This document shows positions 33,121-45,339 of a stretch of DNA of 64,000 bases, piece after piece (within the stretch, counting starts at the first letter, position 1; each line of letters starts with the position of its first letter). The stretch covers positions 561,327 to 625,326 of the forward strand of contig KB722742.1 of assembly GCA_000349905.1 (NCBI GenBank). Reading direction: 5' to 3'. Both the position numbers and the translations under genes were made by a program. A model generated the notes under the pieces. That model searched no databases. It was not told the DNA's origin and saw nothing but the letters and a program-made list of their open reading frames with translations. This DNA comes from Volvariella volvacea V23 (Eukaryota > Basidiomycota > Agaricomycetes > Agaricales > Pluteaceae).

Positions 33121-36100
33121 ATGAACTGGCATGACTCTGACCCGTCCGACGATGATACCAATTATGACTACCAAGATCAGCCGCCTTCCGCTTCCAGAAA
33201 GCGTAGCAGTAGGGGTGAGCTCGGTCCCGCCTTACCAAACAGGTCTCCTCCTTAAGCGACCGTGCAACGATGATGTCTAGCATGCGATCAATGTCGTAAA
33301 ACTAAAAGCAAGTGCGAGCGTCCCGCTGGCGAGGGTACCCAGTGTAAGAGTTGTGCTTTGGCCGGCACAGGTGCGTCCATCCCCCGCCCCAGCACCACCC
33401 CAGTCACACCAACGCCTGGCAAAGCCTGCACTTTTCTAGGTGCGCTGCCTTTTACTTTCCAATTCTTCCTGCCACGGTGCGAGACACTCCCCAGGCCCCA
33501 GTTATAAGCGTGGTCCGCCCAAAGGCTACATTCATGCGATTGAACAGAGATGGCATCAAGTCGAGTCCCTGCTTGGAGCATTGTTGCAATGTCCGGATCA
33601 ACGAGTGCAGGGCGTTATATCTGATCTGCGCCAGGATGATTTAGCACGAGAGATACTGCACAGAGTTGACATGGGCCCATACGTTCGCTTCACTTGCATC
33701 GTCTTCTCTTCTTGGAATGTGACCTTTCCACCAGGGCCCTTCAGGGCGCCGGAGTCAACCCGCGGGTGCCACCAAAGAGGACTTTTTTGCATCCATCCTA
33801 AAAAGCAGTGACACTTCTCGTTCCAGGAGGCAATCAAGGGTTTCTCGTGAAAAAGTGTCATCTACAACAGGCTCGTCGTGATCACCTGCATGGAAGCGTT
33901 GTCTCATTGTGTCCGTTCAGACCATGGGCTCTCTATTGTGCCGACCCAGGATTGGCAGGATAACCTCGCCCAGCGAATTACATCGTCGTCCCGTTCATCA
34001 TCGTCTTCCTTTGTTCCGACGCAGCGGCGCAGATTGGGAGACATTAGCGAGAACTTGTTTTCCCGACCGGAGTGGAGTAATGCGTATACCTTGGATTCAG
34101 GTAATGCAGTCCCGACGTTTCCTTGACCCGCGTTGAGACGCTAACACCGTCAAGAGGATACGCGAGCGCAAAAGGACCCTGCTGAGGGCATCGGTGAACT
34201 ATCACTCGACGAGCACCAGGAGGTGAGTATTGTACGTAGACGCAGCCCTTTATCATCTAAGCGTCAAAAGATTCGCTATCACGGAAAAGCTAGTGGACTC
34301 CCGCTCTTGGGCAGAAGTCTCCGGACAGATGACAGAATAGAGGGGGGAATATGGTTAGGTATACCCTCATATCAGCTTCAATCCTGCTTACATTGCTTTA
34401 GGCGCCTGCCAATGGCCAGAGTTTGGCCTCCAGCCAAATATCGCATGATTCATATTCCTCAGGAAGAGGAAAGGAATGTGGACCTTCCCCCGCAGGAGCT
34501 TCAAGACAAACTAATTGACCTGTACTTCACCTATATCCACCCCGCATTTCCCGTCATACGACGAACTCGTTTCTTGGCGGAATACAATGCCAGGTAATTT
34601 GCATCGCTAATTAATCGCGAAGCAGAGGGGCTAATTGGATACCGGAACCAACAGAAAACACAAGTTTGTGGTTTTACACTCTCCTTAATTATTCCTCGCT
34701 CATTGCGTACAGTTCCCCGTCCGCCAGAGAGACTTCTCCGGCTGATTCCCGCGGCTCTCCTCGACCTATGACGTCCCAAGAAGTAACACCGCTCCTCCTC
34801 CTTTCTATGTTTTCCCTCTCTGCGAGATTTTCCTCGGAGGAAACGCCCCCGCCGGCTAAAGGCAAGATGTGGGAGTCCGGTTGTGACTACCTAGACACTG
34901 CCCGAAAAATATTAAGCAAGTGTTCAGCTGACAATTCGTACTGTTTCTGACCGTGTCATCAGCATTTAATTTCCACCGCTCCCGCCCCTCAACTGTGCAG
35001 GCCCTCCTACTCATGGGGTATCGCGAGTTTGGTATTGGTGAGTTACTTTACTCCAGCAAATACCTTTTGTTACACATTGCAACAGGCTCTATGGAGCAGG
35101 GATGGATTTTTATCGGTAAGTCTGGTTTAAATTTGAATGCCTCCTATCCAAAGAACTCACCCGGTTTAGGTATGGCAATTCGTATGGTAAGTGCCATCAA
35201 AGTGTCGTTGAGTTATGGCAACCAAGAGACTTTTTAGGCCATGGACCTTGGCTTGAATTGTGATCCCGCGGGCTGGAAAATCCATGGGCAGGAGCTTTTC
35301 TCACAGGAGGAGATTGAGACTCGCCGACAAATTTGGTGGACGTGTTGCCTCGGTGATAGGTGTGTCTGTCTCATAGCGCAACGATTATTGTATTGATCAT
35401 CTTTCCAAAGGTATGGTTCGATGTATATGGGTAAGCTCTCCGCACTTCTCAATGTCTATGCGTTTCACCTCCAAAATAGGGCGTCCGATCCTTATCAAGG
35501 AGGCGGACTACGACATACCTCTGCCGTCTATCATCCCTGTATGACGGACAATATTCTACTCTTGTTATGATGCTCACCGAAGTCTAGGAAGAGGACAACA
35601 TCCCATGGAGGCCAATATACTCGAATATAAACTATCCTACTGTACCTGGACGATTTTCGAGTCATTTCCGTGCCCTTGCGGATCTTTGTAAGCCGAAGAA
35701 CACAGCCCGTACCACCAACGCTCATTCCCTTTCAATAGCAATTATTTTAGGAGAAATTGTGACGTACATCTACCCTGTTCGACCAGCTTCATCGACGGAG
35801 ACACGGCGCAAGTTTAATGAGCTTGAAAATCGTCTCGACCGATGGTACATTGGGCTTCCAGATGTGCTGACATTTGACACGACGATCAGACGGGCGATCC
35901 CACCCCCTCCGCATGTGTTGTTCATGCATGTCAGGTACTGGGGATCGGTCCTCCTCCTGAATCGTGCCTTGTGGGTCCCCTCATACTAACTCATTGCAGT
36001 GTTGTTGGCTCACATGACTACTTGTAGCATTCCAAATTGGAAGGGGTAGGTCCACCACCTGACTGTTGCCAATACTCTCACCTCGTTGCAGAACAGAATT

Positions 36101-37169
36101 GACCGCACATGACCCTGCGGAGCTGAAAGCGTTTGATCTCGCTCAGGCAGCTGCCACTCACGTTAGCACGATAGGTGATTATCTTGGCCTTTCCCGATTA
36201 CAGCCGCACTGATATAGCCAAAGTTACGGTGTACCGTGAAACTTTTACTCTGGAGCGTAGTCCGCCATTCCTGACATCGTATATCTTGAGCGCTGCGTAC
36301 GTGATTATCATCTAGCTGATGGCTACTTAATTGATCTGCCATAGCATAATGCACGTTTTGANNNNNNNNNNNNNNNNNNNNNNNNNNNNNNNNNNNNNNN
36401 NNNNNNNNNNNNNNNNNNNNNNNNNNNNNNNNNNNNNNNNNNNNNNNNNNNNNNNNNNNNNCTTGTAAGTTAAAACGGTCTAATGCTGTGCGTTCTTGAG
36501 TGACACTCCACATTTAGTAACGCTACGGCCGTCCAATATCCAGGCATCCACAGCATTGCAACAATGTAAGGCAGCATTGAAGGAAATGGAGGTATGTTGG
36601 TCCATGTTTATATCACAGCTCAAGGGTTTACCTCCTTGCAGCTTGTTTGGCCAAGTGCTGCGCGTGCTTGGGAATTGCTGAATGGGGTTAAATTGGGTTC
36701 GGACAATATGCTTGCACCACATCCGATATCGCCGGATCGACACAAACGGCTGGCAGAGGACGCATTTGGCCACGAGAAGAGTTCCGATTATCTACAGCGT
36801 GAAGCCTTCGGACCATTTATGGGGCGAGAGGACGTTCCTCATCAGGAAAATGGCTCTCAAGACCTTAGCACTCGAATTATGGCACACATGCTTGGGTTGG
36901 ACATTCCTGGCATTGAGCCTTCCACATCTTATTATCCCGGGTATGAGTGGTGGCCACGCACACAGGAGCAATCACAATCGCCGCCAGCACACTCTATGTC
37001 TCCGGCGACGCCGGCGGGTAGCACAATATCGATGGTGTCGGCTGCGCCTTCGACAGTTCCGTCGAGCGGATTACGACCAGATGATTGGCCGGCAGATACA
37101 ATGAGTCGAGACGGCTCTGCACATGGGGGGTACAATTACACTGGATACGGGCAGTACGGGCAATTGTGA
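33121..37169 (+). CDS. Zn(II)2Cys6 transcription factor with fungal-specific regulatory domain; interrupted by assembly gap
   Basis: The first exon encodes an acidic start (MNWHDSDPSDDD). Splicing then gives CDQCRKTKSKCERPAG, CKSCALAGTACTFLGP and SYKRGPPKGYIHAIEQR, a complete six-cysteine binuclear zinc cluster and linker. The sixth cysteine lies on a mini-exon between two introns. A coiled-coil dimerisation-like segment follows. The middle part, from LIDLYFTYIHPAFPVIRR to SVLLLNRALW, matches the fungal-specific transcription factor domain (PF04082 type). Coding resumes after the gap with VTLRPSNIQASTALQQ and WPSAARAWELLNGVKL. The tail is Ser/Pro/Gly/Tyr-rich and ends YTGYGQYGQL. Exons just before the gap (ending IMHVL) and after it connect naturally, so little coding sequence is probably missing. 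The DNA target and regulated pathway are unknown. Confidence 0.85.
36362..36461. other. Assembly gap of 100 N
   Basis: Exactly one hundred undetermined bases lie inside the Zn2Cys6 factor gene. A round 100 is usually a placeholder for a gap of unknown size. Confidence 0.99.
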
Positions 37170-37442
37170 TGGTACTAATTATAGGGTATGCCGAGGTAAT
37201 GTGTTGAGGCTGTCATACTTGTAATCTTGTTTTATCTCGAGTTGTAATGTCTTCTCTTTGCTCTTTTTATTCTGTGCCACTTGTTATCGCGTGTTTGGGC
37301 CTGTGTTATTTAACAGTGTTGTGTGGCATCGTAGATCTCGATCTGGAAACAATGGACAATGCATTTATGTAATAACTGAATGCTGGACCCACAATGTGGT
37401 AGGCTACGCTTCTCATCACCCCCTTGCATCACAAGCACGACC

Positions 37443-38783
37443 ATGTCGAATATACGAAACCTCCTCAATCCACTGGAGAGAAAGAGATCAGTCAAGTTGG
37501 TCTTTCAGTCTGTCCCCATGCCCACATGTTCACCCACACCCAGGTTGATTTTAAACACAAACGATGAACATCCACCGAGTCATCCACCGAGTGACACCCC
37601 TCCTTCTCCCACCCCTTCCTCCATGTCTGAGGGCAGTGACCAGATCGAGCAGGCTCCACTGCCTCCTACACACAAATCTCCCCATCTACCTCATCCTGAC
37701 TGCCCGGACACGCTCAACTGCCTACCTGACACAGATGGTAGGCCGCAACATACCCTGCCGGTCATCCTTCGCTGTGCTATTTTGGGCAGTCCCAAAAAGC
37801 GATTAACTATTCGCGAAATATATGCTAGCATGGAGGCTAAATACTCCTACTACAGGACTGCTGGACCGACATGGAAGGTGAGATGATAGTGCTACGACTG
37901 ACATCGGACAGTGGATTTTATATGTCTTGTATAGCAATCTGTGCGACACCATCTATCATTAAATCGGCTTTTTGAGCGACAGCCCCGTCCAGTCACTGAA
38001 CCAGGATTTGGCTCATATTGGACGGTCAACCTCTCTGCGCCACCGGGGACAAAGCGGCCTCGAAAGCGAGGAAAGCCCAACAAAGATGGGCCAGATGGGA
38101 CGAAGGTTACGAGAAAACGAGGCCGGCCTCGGAAAAACCCATCTGCCCCACCAATGCAGCAGATCATAATAGAGCAGCCACCAGCTCCACCTTCACGATC
38201 ACTAGAAGAGGTGGAACCCGAGGAGGACGATGAAGGGAAAGATTTGGGTGAGGATGAAGACGATATCTCTCATGCTACGGAAGACGAGCTGGAAAGCGAG
38301 GAAGGGATGGAGATTATTCATCCATTGGACCGACGGGCTTCTCTCACTGGTCTAACAGCTTATCCAGACAAGCAACCGACTGAGACGTGCTTTGAAGTCG
38401 CACAGCCGCCGCCTTCTCTGCCTGTATTGCCGCCCCCACCCGCCCCTCCCACCGTGTATCCTGGGTCCTTCCCGCTCCCGCCCTTCTCCTCGCTAGGCAA
38501 AAACTCGGACAATGTCATTGACCAACTACAGATGGAGATTGCATCTCTTCGAAAGCAGGCCGCGGAGGCAGTGTCGGTGTCATTGCGTTTGTCTGATCAA
38601 GCATCACAGGCTCAGTCAGAGGCTGCCCGTGCGAGAGCATCGCTAAGGGCAGCAGAAACGATGGTGGAGGAGGAAACGCGACGACGCAAGGAGGCTGAGA
38701 AGGTAGCAGAAGAGGAAACCAAGAAGCGACGTATTCTAGAGGAGGCCCTGAGCACGCTGCTCCAGAAAAAGCAAGACGCGTGA
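37443..38783 (+). CDS. Forkhead-type transcription factor with AT-hook-like basic motif and coiled-coil tail
   Basis: Residues about 95-195 contain LPVILRCAILGSPKKRLT, IREIYASMEAKYSYYRT, AGPTWKQSVRHHLSLNRLF and EPGFGSYWTVN. This is the winged-helix forkhead domain, with the W-K-x-S-V-R-H-H-L-S-L-N recognition helix split by a 58-nt intron (37876-37933). Basic motifs follow directly: KRPRKRGKPNK and KRGRPRKNP, the second close to a canonical AT-hook. An acidic segment (EEDDEGKDLGEDEDD), a Pro-rich segment and a C-terminal coiled coil of about 80 residues complete the protein. Forkhead factors bind DNA in the nucleus and control cell cycle or development in fungi; the exact subfamily is not clear. 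ATG 37443 is the first good start; the N-terminal 90 residues are low-complexity Pro/Ser/Thr. Confidence 0.85.
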
Positions 38784-39043
38784 AACGACACGGACTTTTC
38801 GAATCATTTCGTGACATACATTATCGGCGGTGGTGGTCGTTACGACTGCGCCTGTAATCGCACAACCAGATATCCCATCCCACTTACCACCCCTCTCCAA
38901 AGCATTTCCTGTTTTAGATTCGTAGCCAAACACAGACAAGCACTGTATTTTGTAGGGGATTTTATTTTTACTGTTTGTATTTCCAAGTTTTGTGATACCT
39001 CGTGGAGATTATTATTTTCATTCTGTGTTGGGGAGTGGATGCC

Positions 39044-42000
39044 ATGAACGCCGTTGACCCACGACCAAAGCTCAAAACTGCGTGCGTCCAGACTCCGGCG
39101 CTGTGTTGCGTGGCTTATCTGTTCCTAGCTTCAAAAATGCGCGCACCATCGCACCGCTGCACACATCTGGTCCGGTGGCCCTTACACCAGACGCATCCAG
39201 GATCTTGACGTGCGTTGGAGAGGAGGTGCTCCTCACAGAGGTCGCCACGGGCATCCAGATATGCCGCTTCGTCGGTGTATGTCCGCATTCGCGCTGCGCT
39301 CACCGCCTTTCCTCACCACCATCGCATGTATAGGACACTCAGGACATAACATCGTTTGCTGTCTCCCCAAACTCATCTCATCTTGCCGTGTTCACCTCAT
39401 CGCAATCCCTCCGCGTTTACACCATTCCACCAGACTCGACACCACTACCCAAGCCTCTTCACCCCCTCCGAGTCGTTGCTCGTACTCATGACGCCCCAGT
39501 GCATGTGTGCAAAATAGACCCAACCTCCACATATCTTGCTTCCGGATCCGCAGATGGGGTTGTGAAAGTTTGGAATCTCCTGCAGGGGTTTGTCACCCAT
39601 GTCTTCAAAGGCCATGGTGGTGTTGTGAGTGCATTAGCGTTCAATTATCCACAGGATTCCTCTGCACTCAGCAGCAACACTCGGATGGAGCTTATTACTG
39701 CCTCTGTGGACTCTCGCATCCGCATCTTTGACCTAACTAGCTCAGCCGCGGGTGGCACGAAGCCTACAGCTGTGCTAGAAGGCCATGTCTCCGTCCCGCG
39801 CGGTCTTGATGTTTCCTCGGATGGCAAGTGGTTGGTCAGTGGTGGTCGTGACTCTGTCATCCTGCTGTGGGATTTGTCATCGCGAACAGCTGTACCAAAA
39901 CGCTCGGATAAAGGAAAGGATAAGCTTACCGCGCCGAAACTTGTAAAAACAATTCCGGCGTTGGATCGGGTGGAAGCTGTTGGGATCTTGCAGGAAGAAG
40001 ACTCACATCCGGGTCCGAGTTCCACGGTTGGAAAGCTGAAGGTATACACCGGAGGAGAGCATGGTTATGTCAAGATATGGGATGTACACGAGGGGAGTGT
40101 CCTGTACACTCTCGGTATGACGCACACAGCAGGTCAAGAACAACGACAAATTGTGGATGTATTGTACGTCCGTTCTAACTATCGTTCCGACTAACGCATA
40201 ATTCTCAAGTCAGATATACGCCGTCAACATCAACTCTTGTGTCTATTCATGCCGACCAAAATATTCTATTCCATTCACTAGCCACGAAGGCCCTCACACG
40301 CCAGCTCATTGGCTACAATGATGAAATAGTTGATGCGACATTCCTATCATCAACTGATGAGCAAAAAGATACCCACATCGCGCTTGCTACCAACTCGTCA
40401 CTCATAAGAGTCTATTCGACATCTACATATGACGCCCGACTACTGGAGGGCCACTCCGACATCGTGCTTACGCTTGACCATAGTTCGGATGGACGCCTAC
40501 TTGCTAGCGGCAGCAAGGACCGCTCAGCCAGGTTGTGGGCCCTACAACAGCCAACCCATTCGCCTGATTGGGGTTACAGCTGCGTCGCACTGTTAGAGGG
40601 ACACGCGGAAAGCATCGGGGCAATAGCTTTCTCCAGAACGCTGCATAAAGGCCACGAACAAGACCACCAGGGATTCATCTTCACCGGCAGCCAGGACAAG
40701 ACAATCAAAATGTGGGACCTGGCTGGAATTCCTCGGTCATGGGATGAGTCTACAGAGCCAATTCACTGCCGGAGCCTTACAACGCACAAGGCCCATGATA
40801 AGGATATCAACTCATTAGATGTGTCGCCAAACGATAAGCTGCTCGTTTCTGGCTCACAAGACCGGACAGCAAAAATATACGAAATCGAGTATTCGCCGGG
40901 CACGACTGGCCGCGCAGCTCGGGGCGAGCTCAAGCTGCTTGGAGTATGCAAAGGCCATAAAAGGGGTGTATGGTGTGTGCGATTCGGTCGGGAAGAGAGG
41001 GTACTGGCGACGAGCAGTGGAGACAAAACGATCAAGCTGTGGAATCTGGCCGACTTTTCTTGCGTAAAGACTTTCGAGGGTCACACCAACTCCGTCCTGC
41101 GAGTTGACTTTATTAACTTTGGGATGCAGTTGGTCAGTACCGCTTCCGATGGTCTGGTGAAGTTGTGGAATGTGCGTGAGGAGGAATGTATGGCAACAAT
41201 GGACAACCATGAAGATAAGGTATGGCAATGCTGACGATGTTTCTGTAGTAGGATGTTCCTAATATTTCGGCACTAGGTGTGGGCTCTCGCAGTTGGATCA
41301 GATGAACGCACTGTCGTTTCGGGCGCAGCTGACTCCAAGCTAACCTTCTGGGTAGACTGCACGGAGGAGCAGGAAAAGGAAAAGGAAGAGAAGCGAACCG
41401 AGCTTGCCCTCAAGTTAGTCTGCTCCACTACTGTTGAGCCGCCGAGTTATACTTACTTAATATGTATGATCAGGGAGCAAGACTTCTTGAACTATGTAGT
41501 TTTGCATGACTACCGCAGGGCGATACAGCTTGCTTTAGCGATGGAGCAACCAGGAAGACTCCTCACGTTGTTCAAGGAGCTCCAATCATCAAGAGAGCGA
41601 TCAACTCCAGACTCCATCACGGGACATACATCCTTAGACAAGCTTATTTTGGCCATTGATAGTCCAAGTTTGGCCAAGTTGCTTCGCTACATTCGTGATT
41701 GGAATACCAATGCCAAGACCAGCGAGGTCGCGCAGTCTTTGCTTTATGCCATCGTCAAATTGCGATCGGCTGACGACCTGCTCAAAGCGTTCCAGGCCGA
41801 AACGGCTGAAACCGCGCTTTCACACAGTACACCAAGGGTGGCGAACACGGGAACGACCGCTTTGAAGGAACTTATTGACGCCTTTATTCCCTACACAGAG
41901 CGACATCTAACTCGTCTAGATCGTCTAGTGCAAGACAGCTATATGATAGATTACATACTCGGGGAAATGGATGATGGTATGTTCGATGGAGTTGACCAGG

Positions 42001-42050
42001 ACGACATGGATGTGGATGTGATAGGTACAACAGTAAGTACACGGGTGTAG
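39044..42050 (+). CDS. UTP13: U3 snoRNP/UtpB component Utp13 (TBL3)
   Basis: Splicing gives the start MNAVDPRPKLKTAFKNARTI, then GPVALTPDASRILTCVGEE and ITSFAVSPNSSHLAVFTSS. Many WD40 repeats follow, for example YLASGSADGVVKVWNLLQG, LLASGSKDRSARLWALQQ, IFTGSQDKTIKMWDLAGI, LLVSGSQDRTAKIYEI, VLATSSGDKTIKLWNLADF and LVSTASDGLVKLWNVREE. The C-terminal part from EQDFLNYVVLHDYRRAIQL to LLYAIVKLRSADDLL is the helical Utp13 domain. Utp13 belongs to the UtpB subcomplex of the small-subunit processome in the nucleolus and is needed for 18S rRNA maturation. Two seven-blade propellers fit the observed repeat number. The stop at 42048-42050 lies 91 bp from the convergent neighbour. Confidence 0.92.
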
Positions 42051-42141
42051 GTCAAAATTGGTCGTGGTACATATCGCAAATGTACAGGTCTCGCGACCTA
42101 AAAAAATGACGGGTAGCGGCTCGTCTAGTGCAATCGCATGC

Positions 42142-42978
42142 TTATCTCAAATCCAGCCTTCCGAGTCTGCATCCTTGTACACCATTGAAAAGTAGAACCA
42201 ATTCACCATCCTGCAGGTCTTCCAGGGTCAGATCGCTAAACGTCGCTTCCCTAATAAGACCCTGCTCTAGCAACCAGCGGCGAAGCACCCCAGGTAGGCA
42301 CCCTGAAGTCGAGGCTGGTGTAACCCAAAAAGGTGACCGATACACGGCGAAGTTACAGATGGTGGTTTCGGTAAGCTGATGGTTGTTGTTGTACAAAATA
42401 GCATCAAATGGGGCGCCCGTGGGTTCGAAGGATAATTTATTTCGAGCTCGAGCCTCGTCATAGGCCTTACGCTGGGTGGTCTTTGTCTTGGTAAAAATGG
42501 ATGTCTCCGTTGGTCGAGAATCGAGGGTAACCTGCAGAATTTCCACGCCCTGGAGCTGTAAAATTTCTTCGGGAGGCAGGTAGGCAAGTCTCGTTGGGTC
42601 AGCTGATAGAGCTGGAACAGTAGAAGCGGTAACGAGGATTCTTCCTCCCCTGTCGATCGTAATACGGATCTAGCCCAAGAATTTTATCAGAAGACCAGTT
42701 GCAACCCGTGTGGCTGGTCGACCCACCTTGCACGATGTTGGGGACTCAGTAGTAGTGATTTCATCGACAACCTTTTGACACTCGTCCTTGAGGCTCTCAT
42801 AAGTTACTTTCGTTGCTACAGCCTCCCAGCCATGCAGCCTGGCGGCCTCTAACAGCCGATCAAGGTGGTAAGGCAGTAACATGAATGGTGAGCTGCCATC
42901 TGCGTCATCGTTCCAGCTGCAAGTCCGTAGAAACGGATCGTAGCGTGTGGAAGTGAGCAGCTCGTACTCCAATTCCAT
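42142..42978 (-). CDS. Class IV PLP aminotransferase-fold enzyme, probably 4-amino-4-deoxychorismate lyase
   Basis: The protein starts MELEYELLTSTRYDPFLRT, the usual opening of fungal aminodeoxychorismate lyases (Abz2/PabC). It continues FMLLPYHLDRLLEAARLHGW, where the conserved Arg of the first phosphate-binding region is seen. After one 57-nt intron come IRITIDRGGRI, KTTQRKAYDEARA (containing the candidate catalytic Lys region), APFDAILYNNNHQLTETTI and WVTPASTSGCLPGVLRRWLL. The last two blocks are typical of class IV aminotransferases (T-E and G-x-x-R motifs). The enzyme would convert aminodeoxychorismate to p-aminobenzoate and pyruvate for folate synthesis. An in-frame ATG at 43131 would extend the N-terminus by about 50 non-conserved residues; ATG 42978 is preferred. 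Confidence 0.85.
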
Positions 42979-43290
42979 ATGGTTGCACAAGTCTGAAAGG
43001 CAGTGAAAGCTGGATGATCCCTCTCCCGATACGTGGAAACGCGAATTTGCATTATCATGGAACGCGAACGCACTGTCGTCTTGTCGTCGATCACTATTTG
43101 TACAAGAAGTCGAAACCAAATAACCACCCAATAAGTTGATTCAATAAGTGAAGCGTGTACTTGTTAACATGAACTATAAGCCAACTGGCGCCCGCGGAGC
43201 TCTTCAACGAAATTTTACGCCGCCAGTGATAAAAAAAGGAATAACTGACGGGTATCAAAGTCTATGGACATTATCTGCTAGACGGAATGA

Positions 43291-44826
43291 TCACTGGGCA
43301 TAAACGTCGTCCTTGGGGTACTTTGCGTCAACGGATCGTTGGTCTTGTCTGTCAGTAACAACCTCCTTCTGGACTTGAATGGAATGGACTGTGTGTCCCG
43401 TGTGACTGGCCAGAGTTTGGTTCTGTAGCCTGTATGCATTGCTGTTGGCCTAACAAAGACAATTCAGTACAGAGTTTAGCGAGACAAGCGGCCACCGACC
43501 TCAGATTCGACATCCAGGGTGCTGTTCATGTTCTTCAATTCGGCGCGGGCATTAATCGTATCAAGCAGAGTCTAGTGGCCATAACTGGTTAGCCACAGCA
43601 CTTGCAGCCCGAGCTGTGCAGACTTACGTTGGTGTAGATACGGCCGATTGGGTAGGCGAAGAAGGCATACAAGTTGGTGTCTCGATGAAGCAAGAACGTG
43701 GCCAAATCCGCAAGCGCGAAGATGGAAGCGAAAAGTCCCGTCTGTACAGCACCTCGAATCAAGCGGTTGATTATATGGTCCGTCTTGCGGAACCCCGTCC
43801 TTGAGCGACTTAGGACAAATGTCAAAACGACTACGGGAGGCAAATAAGTCCGGGTGGCTCGAACATAAATTTTGGCGACACGTACATGTAATAAGTAAGT
43901 CGGCAGCGGTCTGGAAACCAAGCCAGCAAGCAACGAATGGTCGGAGAGGATCAAAGTTGGCGACCCTGTTATGATGGTCAGAGTTGTCCGAGGACGAGTC
44001 ACAAATTACTCACTCCTTGATAATACCTGAGCGAACACCAGCATATACACCGAAAATGAAGCCAAGGACACTCAGTAGCCCAATGATGCCAGCCAAAATC
44101 TTGCTCTTGGTCAAGATTAGAACACTGCTTTCGATCAGCGACACGTAACCCATCAACAGCATTCTCGCCTACCGATGACCAAGGAAAAATTGCGAGAGGA
44201 TGGCGGCCACCGAGGTGGCGATTGCAGTAAAAGGGATAGTCCAACTAACAACTTGTAGGCGGTCAGGAGCTGGTAGAATTATGGGATGGTGGAGAGTAAG
44301 ACTCACAGAACAAGCTGGCAGGGTTGTTGTAATTTGTAACGCTGCGGAGGATAATTGACAAATCGATCTTTGAGGTGGTGCCGGAGCTACTTACCACATC
44401 TCCCATGCCGCATACACTGCACTGCGATAAGTCAGTACGCAAGCAATCATTGCAAATGCGACGACTGTACTTACACCGCACTATGAACGGTATCCGTGAC
44501 AAAGAGCGCTCCAACAACGCTTCTGATCCACAGGGGGTCATTGAATTCTGTCCAACACGCACATCAGATCATCAAATGTCGCGCTCATTAATGAAGAGCT
44601 ATTGACGTACTAGTGAGGTGATATACCAAGAATTGGTATGTCACAAGACCGTATAGATAGGTGTTGACTAGATATTGAATACCTCATTAGGAAGGGGTTA
44701 AGTGCATCACAGGCCGACTCACGGAACAACCCCAAGAGGAGGATACCTTTGAAATAATAGGATCAGTGGTAAAGTCAACGGTAGAGGCGTGACCAACGCA
44801 CCAACGGTCATATCAAAGAGTCCCAT
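43291..44826 (-). CDS. DUF6534-type multi-spanning membrane protein
   Basis: Splicing of eight or more small exons gives MGLFDMTVGILLLGLF, NTYLYGLVTYQFLVY, FNDPLWIRSVVGALFVTDT, VHSAV, TNYNNPASLF and then several further hydrophobic helices. A well conserved end follows: LSRSRTGFRKTDHIINRLI, RGAVQTGLFASIFALADLA and FFAYPIGRIYTNTLLDTINA. This is the DUF6534 family, greatly expanded in Agaricomycetes, with about six to seven predicted transmembrane segments and no known function. The FRKTDxIINRLIR motif near the last loops is its hallmark. A cytosolic C-terminal tail of about 60 residues ends DDVYAQ at TGA 43293-43291. Exon borders in the middle are partly inferred. Confidence 0.82.
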
Positions 44827-45339
44827 GGTGAATAATTATTGTTGGAAGGATGAGGCGAACGTAGGTCCCCACTGGCCTTTTTATTTGCTCAAGCCTTCGG
44901 TACGAATTTGGAACCTAAGGGTCCCCGTCGCTTCGAGGTCGCCGTACTCCTCACTTCGTGGAAGGGTCGACGACTTCCGGTCCATCCGGCCGTTTGGTTG
45001 GAATTCACTTTGCCGATAACTGCTCCTTTTGATTGCCAGTAGAACCATGGCGCCTTCAGTCCTGACGACCAGAAGTTTCCGATCCAAGGGTCGCAGTTCA
45101 GCGGCCCTATGTTGTTACGGGCAAACCGCGCCGAGTGGCACTGGCTGGTTCGGCACCCCAGCTCGTCAGGGATCGGCCCTCATGATCTTAGATTTTCTAC
45201 AAGACTCTGATCCGTGAGGTGTATCCGTACTATCTTGTGGCCCTGTTGCACAAGGAATTTGGCAAAGTCAGCATTTTTTGGTCACCATAATCCTCCCCAT
45301 AAATACGTGCTTGAAAAGTCCAGACTTCCTCAACACATC
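44827..45339. other. Divergent intergenic region DUF6534/O-methyltransferase
   Basis: These 513 bases hold both promoters of divergent genes. Open frames of 60-76 codons on both strands have no domain-like content, and I see no RNA gene. Confidence 0.5.

Noticed and set aside
44789..45217. Short frames between DUF6534 and the O-methyltransferase
   Set aside because: They lie in a divergent promoter region, occur on both strands and have no domain-like sequence.
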